A stretch of DNA of 64,000 nucleotides from Granulicella arctica (GCF_025685605.1 NZ_JAGTUT010000001.1:186001-250000); one strand, 5' to 3'; shown: positions 1-8,792, counted from the first letter of the stretch. Notes: generated from the sequence alone by a model not told the origin. Program-made: numbers and translations.

Positions 1-584
1 GCCGCGAGCGAGAGCCCGAGCGTGATTGCCGGAAGGACAAGGTGCGTCAGCAGAGTCGTGCCGCCCGTTCCCGCACCCGAGACGGGCAACCAGCCAAGCG
101 AGATCGAGAAGACGAGAATCAGGATCGGTCCGAGCGCGAAGTTGGGGAAGGACAGCCCGACCAGCGAGACGACGCCTAAAGTGCGGTCCTGCCATCGGTC
201 GCGATGCAGCGCCGAGGCGACGCCCGCCGGAAACGCAATCGCCATCCCGATCAGCAGCGCCGCAAGCGTAAGCCAGAGCGTATACGGATATCGCTGTCCG
301 ACGAGATGCAGCACCGAATCATGCAGGCGCAGCGACTGCCCCAGATCGGCATGGAGGATGCCCCGCCAGTAGTTGGCATACTGCGTCCCGAGCGGGAGAT
401 CAAGCCCGTAAGCATGCCGCAAAGCCGACACATCGGAGGCAGTCGCCCCCTCGCCCAGCATTTGCACAATGGGGTCGCCCGGCACAAGGTGAATCAGTAG
501 AAAGACAACACTTACCACCACCCACAGGACGGGCAGGGTGATCGCGATTCGTCGTAGCGGCCTTGCGATTGCCAACAACGTCAT
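1..584 (-). CDS. ABC transporter permease, DppB/OppB-type (partial, C-terminus outside window)
   Basis: The gene reads leftwards off the window edge, so only about 194 N-terminal residues are present. The translation starts MTLLAIARPLRRIAIT and has the first membrane segment followed by VFLLIHLVPGDPIVQMLG, the N-terminal signature of the dipeptide/oligopeptide/nickel permease family. After a periplasmic stretch ending in YANYWRGILHADLGQSL come two more hydrophobic segments and the start of the inner-membrane permease domain. The family forms the membrane channel of a peptide or nickel importer with a second permease, two ATPases and a binding protein, none of which are visible here. Its ATG overlaps the stop of the upstream CorC-like gene by four bases (ATGA), so the two are probably co-translated. 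Family assignment is firm; the substrate is unknown. Confidence 0.88.
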   Translation of the reverse strand, partial: MTLLAIARPLRRIAITLPVLWVVVSVVFLLIHLVPGDPIVQMLGEGATASDVSALRHAYGLDLPLGTQYANYWRGILHADLGQSLRLHDSVLHLVGQRYPYTLWLTLAALLIGMAIAFPAGVASALHRDRWQDRTLGVVSLVGLSFPNFALGPILILVFSISLGWLPVSGAGTGGTTLLTHLVLPAITLGLSLA

Positions 585-1981
585 GCGGTGGCTTCTCTGC
601 TCTCCGCTTCGAGTTCGGCTGCGGATTGCGTTTCTGCGATGGTCTCGACGCGGATCTGGCTGATGCGGCGACCGTTCATTCCAGCGACCGTGAAGCGGCG
701 GCCGTCGTGATCCAGCGACTCGCCAGAATGCGGAATGTGACCGAGGTGAGCGAGCAGGAAGCCGGCCAGCGTTTCGACACCTGCCTCGCGTGGAAAGGTC
801 CAGCGCAGCTGCGTGCCGAGGTCCCGCAGGGTGGTGCTGCCGTCGAGAGTCACGACGCCGGTTGCGCTGAGCGGCATGATTGCCGTCGCGATGTCGAACT
901 CATCCTCAAGTTCGCCGACGATCTGCTCAAGCGCATCCTCGGCGGTGACGATGCCGACCGTCGATCCGAACTCGTCCACGACGATGGCAATCTGGCGGCG
1001 GCGCTCCTGGAAATCCTGAAGGAGTTCCACGGCCAGCTTGGTCTCGGGAATAAACATGACCTCGCGCATCACGCTCTTCAACGTAAGGACGGATGGCTGC
1101 GCGGCACCGAAGCCCATCGCCACGGCGCGAAAGTGCATAAGGCGGGCGATGTCCTTCGAGTAGACGACTCCGATGATGTGTTCTGCACCCCCTGCGGGAT
1201 CGTAGACGGGCACGCGGGAGTGCTGCTCGTCGATGACGCGGGCACTGGCGGCCTCGATCGTCAGGTCCGCCGGAAGCGAGAAGATCTTGCCGCGTGGCGT
1301 CATGATCTCACGCACCGTGACGTGGTTAAGCTCGATGGCCCGGTGGATGATCTCTTCCTGAAAGACCGGCAGCAGACCCATGCGGCGAGTCGCCGTGGCG
1401 ATCAGCTTCAGCTCCTCCGGCGAGTGCACGGCGCCCTCACCCCGGAGCGGTGCCCGGAAGAGTTGGAGGACGAGCGTGGCCGAACCGTTCATCAGCTTGA
1501 CGGCCGGGCGGGTGATGCGGATGAAGACGTCCATCGGCCCGGCGACGGCCAGGGCGATCCGCTCGGCGCGTTGCAGGGCGAGCGACTTGGGGACGAGTTC
1601 GCCGAGCAGCACCTCGAAGTAGGTGATGATGCTGAACGAGATCAGGACCGCGAGCGCGTGGGCGTAAATCAGAATGTGCGGCGGCGCGACCGCGAGCCAG
1701 TGCGCGACGAGGCGCAGGATGATCTCCGTGACGGCTGGTTCGCCAATCCAGCCGAGGGCGAGCGCGGCCAAGGTGACGCCGAATTGAACGGCGGGGAGGA
1801 ACTCGTCAATGGACCGTTTGAGTTGGAGGGCGGTGCGTGCGCCGGGACGGCCGAGGGCGATCAGTTGCTCTACGCGAGTCTCGCGAATGCTGACGAGCGC
1901 AAACTCCGCGGCGACGAAGAAGCTGTTGGCCAGAATGAAGAAGGCCACCATGATCGCGCGGAAAAGCATCCACTCCAGCAT
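581..1981 (-). CDS. CNNM/CBS domain protein, HlyC/CorC family
   Basis: A 466-residue inner-membrane protein. Residues 1-165 hold the CNNM (DUF21) transmembrane region with about four hydrophobic segments, including the acidic FVAAEFALVSIRETRVE stretch and GELVPKSLALQ, both typical of the family. Residues about 205-335 form a CBS pair, with IMTPRGKIFSL opening the first repeat and the linker IAIVVDEFGSTVGIVTAEDA in the second. A CorC_HlyC domain follows to about residue 435. The family is linked to magnesium/cobalt efflux; the older haemolysin label is not evidence of toxicity. It overlaps the permease downstream by four bases. The start lacks a strong ribosome-binding site, and an in-frame ATG four codons later is an alternative. 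Confidence 0.9.
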   Translation of the reverse strand: MLEWMLFRAIMVAFFILANSFFVAAEFALVSIRETRVEQLIALGRPGARTALQLKRSIDEFLPAVQFGVTLAALALGWIGEPAVTEIILRLVAHWLAVAPPHILIYAHALAVLISFSIITYFEVLLGELVPKSLALQRAERIALAVAGPMDVFIRITRPAVKLMNGSATLVLQLFRAPLRGEGAVHSPEELKLIATATRRMGLLPVFQEEIIHRAIELNHVTVREIMTPRGKIFSLPADLTIEAASARVIDEQHSRVPVYDPAGGAEHIIGVVYSKDIARLMHFRAVAMGFGAAQPSVLTLKSVMREVMFIPETKLAVELLQDFQERRRQIAIVVDEFGSTVGIVTAEDALEQIVGELEDEFDIATAIMPLSATGVVTLDGSTTLRDLGTQLRWTFPREAGVETLAGFLLAHLGHIPHSGESLDHDGRRFTVAGMNGRRISQIRVETIAETQSAAELEAESREATA

Positions 1982-2011
1982 GGTTTTAGTGTAACTGCCT
2001 CAGAAACAACA

Positions 2012-2038
2012 ATGGCCCGGCTTGTAGCGCCGGGCCAT
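2012..2038 (-). terminator. Rho-independent terminator after trxA
   Basis: A perfect 10-bp inverted repeat (ATGGCCCGGC / GCCGGGCCAT) with a 7-base loop lies just past the thioredoxin stop codon. On the minus strand it is followed by TTGTTGTTTCT, a T-rich tract. Confidence 0.8.
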
Positions 2039-2055
2039 CTTCGATATCAAATCGT

Positions 2056-2412
2056 TTACGCGAGAACCTTTGTATCTGCAGTGCCGATGACTTTGCTCAC
2101 CGACTTGTCGATTGTGTCCTTGGGGACGAAACCGACGATCTGGTCGGCAACCTGGCCGCCTTTGAAGATCAGCAGGGCGGGAATACCGCGAATACCGTAG
2201 CGCGCAGGAGTGGCGTTGTTCTTGTCCACATCCATCTTCATGACCCGGAGCTTACCGTTGTACTGGGTTGCAACCTCATCCACAACGGGAGCGAGTGCGC
2301 GACAGGGTCCGCACCATGCGGCCCAGAAGTCCACTAATACTGGCTGTTCCGACTGCAACACCTCTTTTTCGAAGGTGTCATCGTTTACTTCGGTGACGAA
2401 TTGTCCTGCCAT
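2056..2412 (-). CDS. trxA: Thioredoxin
   Basis: A 118-residue cytoplasmic thioredoxin that reduces protein disulfides. The active site WCGPC is at residues 33-37, preceded by VLVDFWAAW, and the cis-proline loop GIRGIPALLIFKGG follows in the expected place, so the fold is complete. The start at 2412 is chosen because GGGAGGATTGAA precedes the ATG; a longer frame reaching 2481 would add 23 residues not seen in thioredoxins. A hairpin terminator follows directly, and another hairpin separates it from thrB upstream, so it is probably monocistronic. Confidence 0.95.
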   Translation of the reverse strand: MAGQFVTEVNDDTFEKEVLQSEQPVLVDFWAAWCGPCRALAPVVDEVATQYNGKLRVMKMDVDKNNATPARYGIRGIPALLIFKGGQVADQIVGFVPKDTIDKSVSKVIGTADTKVLA

Positions 2413-2552
2413 TTCAATCCTCCCGTCGATCTCATCTGCCTCTACGATTCGGGCCTGATAAGCGACGTTCTGTTGTACCACTTACTAATAGATGCATGTT
2501 TGAACCGCGCGATTCATTGGCGGTTAACAGATAGCGTTTGCTGCAAAGAAAA

Positions 2553-2584
2553 CGCCCGGACCTCATCACAGAGGTCAACGGGCG
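2553..2584 (-). terminator. Hairpin terminator downstream of thrCB
   Basis: CGCCCGGACCTC pairs with GAGGTC-aa-CGGGCG: twelve base pairs with a 2-base bulge and a 6-base loop. On the minus strand it is followed by TTTTCTTTG. It lies about 100 bp past the thrB stop and before the trxA start, so it fits as the end of the threonine operon. Confidence 0.7.
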
Positions 2585-2680
2585 GTGAAGCAGCCCTCCC
2601 CAGAACTGCTTACATCCCAAGTTTATGGAGAATTGGGAATCCTGTAAATCAAACTTAGGTAACCTATCGCGGCTATCCAG

Positions 2681-3580
2681 CTAACTACTTGTCTGACAAC
2701 CGCTTGCAATATTGGTCTTCAGAATTTCCACAGGATTTCGGTCGGCCATCAGCCGAATTTTGGAGTTCAGATCGGCAAAATCTGCCTCTTCTTCGGCAAC
2801 GATTAGTACCGATGGTCCTGCTCCGCTCAAGGCTACCCCCAGCACGCCCTGCTCCGACACCATCGGAAGTAACGCCGGAAGCAGGCTGCATGCGTCACTT
2901 CGGTACGGTTGATGGACCCAGTCCCTCATGGCGTACCGAAGAAGATCGCCTCTACCCAAGGCAAAGGCAGATACCAGGAGCGCAGTGCTTTGGATATTGG
3001 AGACCGTGTCCGCGCGGCTATAGGTATCCGGCAGAAGGGCGCGCGCTTCGGTCGTAGGGAGGCTTGTCGCGGGAAGAACAATCACGATGTTCCACTTGAG
3101 ATCGCGTCCACAAGTTGCTGTAATAACAGTAGATCTGACAGAAGCGGAGCTGGTCATGCCGCCCAGCCAGCAGGCGGCGACATTGTCTGGATGGCCTTCC
3201 CGACGGCAAGCCTCCTCAAGAATCTGCTGTCCGCTCCAGCTGAGATCGCCGAAGTGATTCGCCAGGAGGACACCCGCCAGAAGGGCCGCCGCACTCGAGC
3301 CGCAACCCATGCCGAGGGGAATCTCGTTATCGAGCGCGAGCGCCAAGGCAGGAGCGGACGAGCCGAGAAGGTCGCGGTAGGTGGTGAGGATGAGGCTGCG
3401 CTCGACATCCGCACAGAGGTCGGCGTTGCGCCCGGTCGCCGTGATCTGGTAGCGGTCAGAGGTAACCGCATCGATCGTCAGGTACAGGGCCATGGCGAGG
3501 CCCACAGCGTCAAAGCCGGGGCCAAGATTGGCAGAGGTTGCGGGCAGGCGAATATGTAACGGACGCGGTACGTTAGCCAT
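2681..3580 (-). CDS. thrB: Homoserine kinase
   Basis: A 299-residue GHMP-family kinase that phosphorylates L-homoserine to O-phosphohomoserine, the substrate of threonine synthase encoded just upstream. The N-terminus IRLPATSANLGPGFDAVGLA is characteristic of ThrB. The ATP-binding motif PLGMGCGSSAAAL is at about residues 88-100, and GVALSGAGPSVLIV is the C-terminal GHMP motif. Its ATG shares one base with the thrC stop (TGATG), which indicates translational coupling. Length is normal for the family. Confidence 0.95.
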   Translation of the reverse strand: MANVPRPLHIRLPATSANLGPGFDAVGLAMALYLTIDAVTSDRYQITATGRNADLCADVERSLILTTYRDLLGSSAPALALALDNEIPLGMGCGSSAAALLAGVLLANHFGDLSWSGQQILEEACRREGHPDNVAACWLGGMTSSASVRSTVITATCGRDLKWNIVIVLPATSLPTTEARALLPDTYSRADTVSNIQSTALLVSAFALGRGDLLRYAMRDWVHQPYRSDACSLLPALLPMVSEQGVLGVALSGAGPSVLIVAEEEADFADLNSKIRLMADRNPVEILKTNIASGCQTSS

Positions 3581-4965
3581 CAGGCGTGCTGGACCGCGTT
3601 CATGTGGGCTTCAAGCGTTCTCAGAACGATGTCGGGATCTGCCTCGAGCACCATCGGCGGCTTACGCAGCTGATCGTGGATGACTCGGTCGGCCGGGGAG
3701 ATCAGCGCAGCCTCTTCGTCCGTGAGCAGTTCGCCGCGATGGTAGTGGATCGTGTAGTCCGAATCCTTCAAGGTGTGGCCGGTAAGGAGCAGGACGACGC
3801 GCTCCTCGCGCTGGACCTTGCCGTGGGCGACCAGCTTCTTGAGGCCCGCCAGCGTAACGGCAGACGCAGGCTCGCAGCCCACGCCTTCCGCACCAATCTG
3901 TGCCTTCGCGAGCGCAATCTCCTGCTCCGAGACGTCCTCGCACCAGCCGCCCATCTGCTCGATGATCGCAGCCGACTTGCGCCAGCTGGCTGGATTGCCG
4001 ATGCGGATCGCCGAGGCACGCGTATCGGCTGTGACCGGCTTCATCACCTGGTTCGAATCCAGAAACCAGCGGTAGAGTGGGTTCGCGCCGTGCGCCTGGA
4101 TCACGCTGATCTTGGGGATGCGGCTGATCATGCCCAGGTGCAGCATCTCCGAAAAGCCCTTACCCAGCGCTGCCGAGTTAGCAAGATTGCCGCCGGGGAC
4201 GACGATGTGTTCTGGAACCTGCCAGTCGAGCTGTTCGAGGATCTCGAAGGCGGGAGTCTTCTGGCCCTCAAGCCGATACGGATTGACCGAGTTCAGCAGG
4301 TAGATCGGGAAGCGCTTGACTAGGTCGGTCAGGATGCGGACGCAGCCGTCAAAGTCCGTCTTGAGCTGAATGGTCAGTGCGCCATAGTCCATCGACTGCG
4401 ACAGCTTGCCCCAGGCGATCTTGCCCTCCGGGATGAAGACGATGCTGCGCAGACCGGCGCGGGCGGCATAGGCGGCCATCGCGGCGGAGGTGTTCCCTGT
4501 CGACGCACAGGCGACCCACTCAAAGCCCCGGTCGGCGGCTACCGATAAGGCGGCGGTCATCCCTGTGTCCTTGAAGGAGCCGGTGGGGTTCATGCCCTGG
4601 TGCTTGGCGAGGAGCCAGTCGATCCCTGCAGCCTTAGCGCAGCGCGGCAGATCGTAGAGCGGCGTGTTGCCTTCGCGCAGGGTGACGGCGCGCTCGAAGT
4701 CACTGATGATTGGCAGAAGGTCGCGGAAGCGCCAGACGCCGGATTGGTCGATCGCCTGGCTGGAGGTGCGGCGTTCCTGCCACAGCCAGCGCAGCGCGGA
4801 GGCGTTCGGAAGCTTGCTGCCGGTGCCGGAGGGCGTGAGCGACCAGGGATAGGTGACCTCGTAGAGGCCTCCACAGAGGCCGCAGCGAAAGTCGCTGCCG
4901 GCCTGGGTCCCGGCTATCTCATCGCCGCACTCCGTGCATCGAAGTAGATGTGTTGACACTTTCAT
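3580..4965 (-). CDS. thrC: Threonine synthase
   Basis: A 461-residue PLP enzyme that makes threonine from O-phosphohomoserine. The PLP lysine is K132 in NPTGSFKDTG, and the phosphate-binding region ACASTGNTSAAMAAYAARAG follows. The first 35 residues carry a zinc-ribbon-like four-cysteine set (C10, C13, C28, C31), present in one class of ThrC. The start at 4965 has AGAGGAA upstream; the frame runs open further but the extension has no homologous character and would enter modA. Its stop overlaps the thrB start by one base. It is divergent from modA with only 26 bp between the two start codons. Confidence 0.94.
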   Translation of the reverse strand: MKVSTHLLRCTECGDEIAGTQAGSDFRCGLCGGLYEVTYPWSLTPSGTGSKLPNASALRWLWQERRTSSQAIDQSGVWRFRDLLPIISDFERAVTLREGNTPLYDLPRCAKAAGIDWLLAKHQGMNPTGSFKDTGMTAALSVAADRGFEWVACASTGNTSAAMAAYAARAGLRSIVFIPEGKIAWGKLSQSMDYGALTIQLKTDFDGCVRILTDLVKRFPIYLLNSVNPYRLEGQKTPAFEILEQLDWQVPEHIVVPGGNLANSAALGKGFSEMLHLGMISRIPKISVIQAHGANPLYRWFLDSNQVMKPVTADTRASAIRIGNPASWRKSAAIIEQMGGWCEDVSEQEIALAKAQIGAEGVGCEPASAVTLAGLKKLVAHGKVQREERVVLLLTGHTLKDSDYTIHYHRGELLTDEEAALISPADRVIHDQLRKPPMVLEADPDIVLRTLEAHMNAVQHA

Positions 4966-4991
4966 GGGTTCCTCTAGGGTACCGTATCTCC

Positions 4992-5774
4992 ATGCGGCTT
5001 CCCAAGTTGTTCGCTGTATTGATCCTCGCGGGTAGCCCTTTTCTGCACGCACAGGATGCTCCCAAGTCTGCCGAGCATCGCCGGATTCGCATTGCAGCGG
5101 CATCTGACCTGATGCCCGTCATGCCCGTCCTTGAAACTGCCTACGAGCACGCCACCGGAATCGATGTTGTGGTGAGCTACGGCTCCTCCGCCACGCTGGC
5201 GACGCAGATTATCAACGGCGAACAGGTTGATATCTTCCTCGGCGCTGACTTCACCTACCCGGAGCGAATCGTCGCAGCGGGCATGGCCGACAGCAAATCG
5301 CCCGTCGAATATGCCAAGGGCACACTCGTTCTATGGGCCCGCAAGGATTCGCCCTACCTGCCCTTGCACCTTGAGGTGCTCTCCGACCCGCGGGTGAAGT
5401 CCATCGCGATCGCGAACGAGTTGCACGCACCATATGGCCGAGCGGCCGCGTCTGCGCTGAAGTACATGAAGCTTTATGACAAGGTTGCGCCAAAGCTCGT
5501 CATCGGCGAAAACATCTCGCAGACAGCGCAGTTTGTCGAGTCCGGTAACGCTGAACTGGGCTTGATCTCACTCACGGCAGCAGCTTCCGAACACTTCAAA
5601 CAGCTTGGAAGCTACATCCTGCTGCCACCGGTCAGCTATCCACCCATTGTGCAATATGGTGTCGTTCTAAAGGATTCGCCGAACCGAAGTGACGCCCACG
5701 CGTTCATGGACTGGCTCACATCGGGAACAGTTCAGGCGAATCTGCCCAAGCTTGGTCTTGGCGCAATCAAGTAA
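4992..5774 (+). CDS. modA: Molybdate ABC transporter substrate-binding protein
   Basis: A 260-residue periplasmic binding protein. The N-terminus MRLPKLFAVLILAGSPFLHA is a clear signal peptide, which fixes the start. The mature part opens IRIAAASDLMPVMPVL and contains VVVSYGSSATLATQI and GEQVDIFLGADFTYPE, the oxyanion-binding pattern of the ModA family. The C-terminal AHAFMDWLTSG is also typical. It captures molybdate (or tungstate) and hands it to ModB. The permease and ATPase genes follow on the same strand after a 346-bp gap that holds an antisense small gene. Confidence 0.92.
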   Translation: MRLPKLFAVLILAGSPFLHAQDAPKSAEHRRIRIAAASDLMPVMPVLETAYEHATGIDVVVSYGSSATLATQIINGEQVDIFLGADFTYPERIVAAGMADSKSPVEYAKGTLVLWARKDSPYLPLHLEVLSDPRVKSIAIANELHAPYGRAAASALKYMKLYDKVAPKLVIGENISQTAQFVESGNAELGLISLTAAASEHFKQLGSYILLPPVSYPPIVQYGVVLKDSPNRSDAHAFMDWLTSGTVQANLPKLGLGAIK

Positions 5775-5786
5775 TTTCCCAGCAAT

Positions 5787-6035
5787 TCACGTCGCGAAAC
5801 CGAGACGCTGCAATTGCTTGTCGGAGACGTAGAACCATCGTCCAAACATCATGGGCGATGCCTCGTTATTCCACTCCAGGCTCGATTTCCGAAGATAGTT
5901 GCCGACGGCAAGCTCATTCAAAAAGCTCATTTTGGAGATCTTGGGGTCAGCGGTGGCAGTATCGACTTCACACAGTAACCTGTAGCTCGTTCCTGATCCG
6001 ACTTGAAATTGGAACCGTACGTTGTGCATCGACAT
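5787..6035 (-). CDS. Hypothetical small protein inserted antisense between modA and modB
   Basis: An 82-residue frame opening MSMHNVRFQFQVGSGTSYRL and ending FYVSDKQLQRLGFAT. I do not recognise the family. It has no signal peptide or membrane segment and a mixed composition compatible with a folded cytoplasmic protein. The open frame reaches 6164, but that longer start would overlap modB. The ATG at 6035 or the next at 6029 is preferred, although neither has a good ribosome-binding site. It ends 12 bp from the modA stop on the opposite strand. Confidence 0.5.
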   Translation of the reverse strand: MSMHNVRFQFQVGSGTSYRLLCEVDTATADPKISKMSFLNELAVGNYLRKSSLEWNNEASPMMFGRWFYVSDKQLQRLGFAT

Positions 6036-6120
6036 GAGGGCATCATAGCCATGTAATCCCCTTCTGTCTGTGTCCCATCTTACGTCACTGCATAAATAGA
6101 TACTGGGTACACTGGCCACA

Positions 6121-6801
6121 ATGGACTTTGCCGCCCTTCTGCTGACGCTTCGACTGGCCATCACGACGACCGTGGTGCTGTCCGCAGTAGCTGTGCCGCT
6201 CGCCTGGTGGATCAGCTCTCAGCGCGGTTTCGTTAAGGCGATTGTTCAGACGGTGGTGGCGTTACCGCTGGTGCTGCCCCCTACCGTGATCGGCTTCTAC
6301 CTCCTGGTGGCACTCGGGCCACTCACTCCATTTGGGCGAGTGTGGATTCATCTTGTCGGCCATCCGCTGGCGTTCAGCTTCGCCGGACTGCTCATCGGCT
6401 CACTCCTCTACAGCCTGCCGTTCGCTGTGCAGCCCCTCGTCGCCGGGTTTAGCGCGGTCGACCCGGGATATGCAGAAGCAGCGTCGGCTCTCGGCGTCGG
6501 TCCGTGGCGGAACTTTCGCGAGGTGGTGCTGCCGATGGTTCGCGGGTCGGTTCTGACGGCGATGGTGCTCACCTTCACCCACACGGTAGGGGAGTTTGGC
6601 GTCGTCCTGATGCTTGGCGGGAACATCCCCGGGGCTACACGAACGCTGTCCATCTCTCTCTACGATCAGGTGCAGGACTTTGACTACGCCGCCGCCAACC
6701 GGACAGCGGGTCTGTTGCTCGGCGTCGCCGTTATGGCGTTGCTGGTTATCTATATGCTGCCTCACAGGCGCAGGGCGGGCAGAGGTGACTTCGTTGCCTG
6801 A
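6121..6801 (+). CDS. modB: Molybdate ABC transporter permease
   Basis: A 226-residue inner-membrane protein with about five hydrophobic segments. The motif EAASALGVGPWRNFREVVLP is the cytoplasmic loop that contacts the ATPase, and GEFGVVLMLGGNIPGATRTL is highly characteristic of ModB/CysT-type permeases. Length matches the family. Its C-terminal coding overlaps the proposed start of modC by eight bases. Confidence 0.94.
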   Translation: MDFAALLLTLRLAITTTVVLSAVAVPLAWWISSQRGFVKAIVQTVVALPLVLPPTVIGFYLLVALGPLTPFGRVWIHLVGHPLAFSFAGLLIGSLLYSLPFAVQPLVAGFSAVDPGYAEAASALGVGPWRNFREVVLPMVRGSVLTAMVLTFTHTVGEFGVVLMLGGNIPGATRTLSISLYDQVQDFDYAAANRTAGLLLGVAVMALLVIYMLPHRRRAGRGDFVA

Positions 6802-7528
6802 GAGCCTACTCGATGTGACGATGCAGCATCGTGTCGGATCACTGGCGCTTGACGTGTCGTTTCGCCTGACCGGTCCATGGACCGTGCTCTTCGGCGCCTC
6901 AGGCAGCGGCAAGACCACCGTGCTGCGAGCTGTGCAGGGATTCGTGCAGCCGTACACCGGACGAATCGTCATTGCCGCTCAGGTTGTGACGGATAGGGTC
7001 GCAAAGGTGAACCTTGCTCCTCACCGACGGCAGGTTCGGAGCGCTGCACAGGCCGCTCGACTCTTCCCCGGAAAGACTGTTCGGGAGAATGTCTGCTTCG
7101 GGGCAGAGCCTTCAATCGCGGACGAGGTGCTGGCTATCTGTCGGCTTCAGGAGTTCGCAGGAGCGATGCCCGGCACACTCAGCGGGGGCGAGCGGCAGCG
7201 TGTGTCCGTAGCCCGAGCGGTAGCCTCCGCAGCGACGAGTGGGACGCTGCTTCTGCTGGATGAGCCGTTCGGCGGCCTCGACCTTGCCCTGCGCGACGCA
7301 CTTGCGATCGAACTGCGAGACTGGCTCCGGCTGCGCGGTGTGCCCGTCCTCTCGGTGACTCACGACGTCGGCGAGGTCTTCTTGCTGGGGGCCGAGGTCA
7401 TCCGTCTTGTCGACGGGCGGATCGTGGAACAGGGACCGGTAGAGCAGGTGTTGGCTAAGGAGCGGGACCGTCTGCTGGGACAGCTCGGGGCAGGAAATCT
7501 GAACACCCAATCATCACCGCACGTCTAA
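6794..7528 (+). CDS. modC: Molybdate ABC transporter ATP-binding protein, no TOBE domain
   Basis: An ABC ATPase of about 244 residues powering molybdate import. Walker A is GASGSGKTT, the signature is LSGGERQRVSVARA and Walker B is LLLLDEPFGGLD, followed by the switch histidine in SVTHD. The start is not an obvious ATG: a TTG at 6794 follows AGAGGTGA at good distance, while GTG at 6785 and ATG at 6821 are alternatives. The protein ends soon after the ATPase domain, whereas enteric ModC (about 350 residues) carries a C-terminal molybdate-binding TOBE/Mop domain, so direct molybdate sensing by ModC is probably absent. Confidence 0.9.
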   Translation: MPESLLDVTMQHRVGSLALDVSFRLTGPWTVLFGASGSGKTTVLRAVQGFVQPYTGRIVIAAQVVTDRVAKVNLAPHRRQVRSAAQAARLFPGKTVRENVCFGAEPSIADEVLAICRLQEFAGAMPGTLSGGERQRVSVARAVASAATSGTLLLLDEPFGGLDLALRDALAIELRDWLRLRGVPVLSVTHDVGEVFLLGAEVIRLVDGRIVEQGPVEQVLAKERDRLLGQLGAGNLNTQSSPHV

Positions 7529-7580
7529 GTCGTTTAGAATCTTATATTTACTTGTAAACCATTTATAATGTCATATTTAG

Positions 7581-7603
7581 CGACATACAGAATCGATATG
7601 TCG
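7581..7603. repeat. Inverted repeat CGACATA-N9-TATGTCG after modC
   Basis: A 7-bp perfect inverted repeat in an AT-rich tract between modC and the convergent murB. Its dyad form would suit a protein-binding site, but it sits downstream of the mod genes, so no function can be assigned. Confidence 0.4.
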
Positions 7604-7611
7604 CCCATTGC

Positions 7612-7646
7612 CAAGGGGTTACGCTCAGCGTCCCGACCCTTTTTTT
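7612..7646 (+). terminator. Probable terminator of modBC
   Basis: An imperfect hairpin (AAGGGGTTACGC pairing with GCGTCCCGACCCTT, mismatches in the middle) followed by an unbroken run of seven T. It lies between modC and the murB stop. Confidence 0.6.
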
Positions 7647-7673
7647 GCCGATTCCGCTCCGCAACGTAAAACT

Positions 7674-8762
7674 CTACTCTGCACGTCCGATTAAGGAGCC
7701 CACCTGAATCGGCTCTTGTTCTAAGGTGATGCTGAAGCGGCTTAGCACCTCGGCACGGACTGCGTCGCGAAGGGCTGCTACATCGGCAAAGGTCGCCGCT
7801 CCGGTGCGGTTGATGATGGCCAGTGTGTGCTTCGAAGAGATCCCGGCAGGGCCGAGCGCAAAGCCCTTGTGGAAGCCGGCGCGTTCCACGATCCAGGCAG
7901 CCGGAAGCTTGGTCGTCCCCTGCCCCGTCGGCCAGTTTGGGACCTTGGCTTCCTCAAGGTTGAGTGCCAAGGCAATCCGGGCGAGCGTCTCGAGCGGGAC
8001 GATGGGGTTCTTGAAGAAGGAGCCTGCGCTCCGGGTGTCGGGATCGTCGGGAGCCGTGGCGTCGATCAGCATCCCCTTGGTCGCCCGGATGGCTCGGACA
8101 GCATGATAGATGTCCATTGGCGTCGGGTTCGGGTTCTCGGCGAAGTGCCGCTGGAGGTCGGGGTAGGTCAGGGCTGGACGAGACGTTGGGTCGAATCGAA
8201 ACGTAACGGCGGCGACGATGTATCGATCGCGATGGGTGGTGTTGAAGATGCTCGTCCGATAGGCAAATCCGCAGGCCTCGTGCGGCAGCGTCACAAATTC
8301 AAGGGACTCAAGGTCAAGTGCGGTCACCGAATGGATGGTCTGTGCGACCTCCTGCCCGTAGGCACCGATGTTCTGGATCGGGCTTCCGCCAATGAGGCCG
8401 GGAATCCCTGCAAGGCACTCCACGCCACTGAAGTTAAGCTGGCAGATGGCAAGGACGAATTCATCCCAATCCGTCCCGGCAGCTACCGAGGCGACAATGC
8501 TCAACGGGTTTTGCTGCGGGATCGTCGTGATCGGCGGCAGGCTGCTGAGAACGTTGTGGATGACCAGGCCGTTGAAGCCAGCGTCCGTGACGAGCAGGTT
8601 GCTGCCTCCACCCAGGATGACGATCGGGAGGTGATGAGCGCCAGCAAACTGGACCGCTTCAACCAGTTCGGCGGGGTTCGTCGCGGTCGCAAAGAAGCGG
8701 GCGGGGCCTCCGATACGGAGGGTTGTCAGGGGGGCCAAAAGGACGTTTTCTTGAATCAGCAC
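7674..8762 (-). CDS. murB: UDP-N-acetylmuramate dehydrogenase
   Basis: A 362-residue FAD/NADPH enzyme that reduces UDP-GlcNAc-enolpyruvate to UDP-MurNAc in peptidoglycan synthesis. The N-terminus contains APLTTLRIGGPARFFATAT, and the FAD-binding region VILGGGSNLLVTDAGFNG and GIPGLIGGSPIQNIGAYGQE are diagnostic. The catalytic serine motif RSAGSFFKNPI and the C-terminal EQEPIQVGSLIG are present. The region before RSAGS is of the longer, Escherichia-like type I kind. It is convergent with modC. Confidence 0.94.
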   Translation of the reverse strand: MLIQENVLLAPLTTLRIGGPARFFATATNPAELVEAVQFAGAHHLPIVILGGGSNLLVTDAGFNGLVIHNVLSSLPPITTIPQQNPLSIVASVAAGTDWDEFVLAICQLNFSGVECLAGIPGLIGGSPIQNIGAYGQEVAQTIHSVTALDLESLEFVTLPHEACGFAYRTSIFNTTHRDRYIVAAVTFRFDPTSRPALTYPDLQRHFAENPNPTPMDIYHAVRAIRATKGMLIDATAPDDPDTRSAGSFFKNPIVPLETLARIALALNLEEAKVPNWPTGQGTTKLPAAWIVERAGFHKGFALGPAGISSKHTLAIINRTGAATFADVAALRDAVRAEVLSRFSITLEQEPIQVGSLIGRAE

Positions 8763-8792
8763 CGTTTGAGCATACCCGAGGTCGAGATCGAG

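Noticed and set aside
563..2200. Long plus-strand open frame opposite the CorC-type gene
   Set aside because: The minus-strand frame has clear CNNM and CBS motifs; the plus-strand translation is charged, low-complexity and a by-product of high GC.
2413..2680. Small frames upstream of trxA
   Set aside because: No ribosome-binding site; the region holds a terminator hairpin and the trxA leader.
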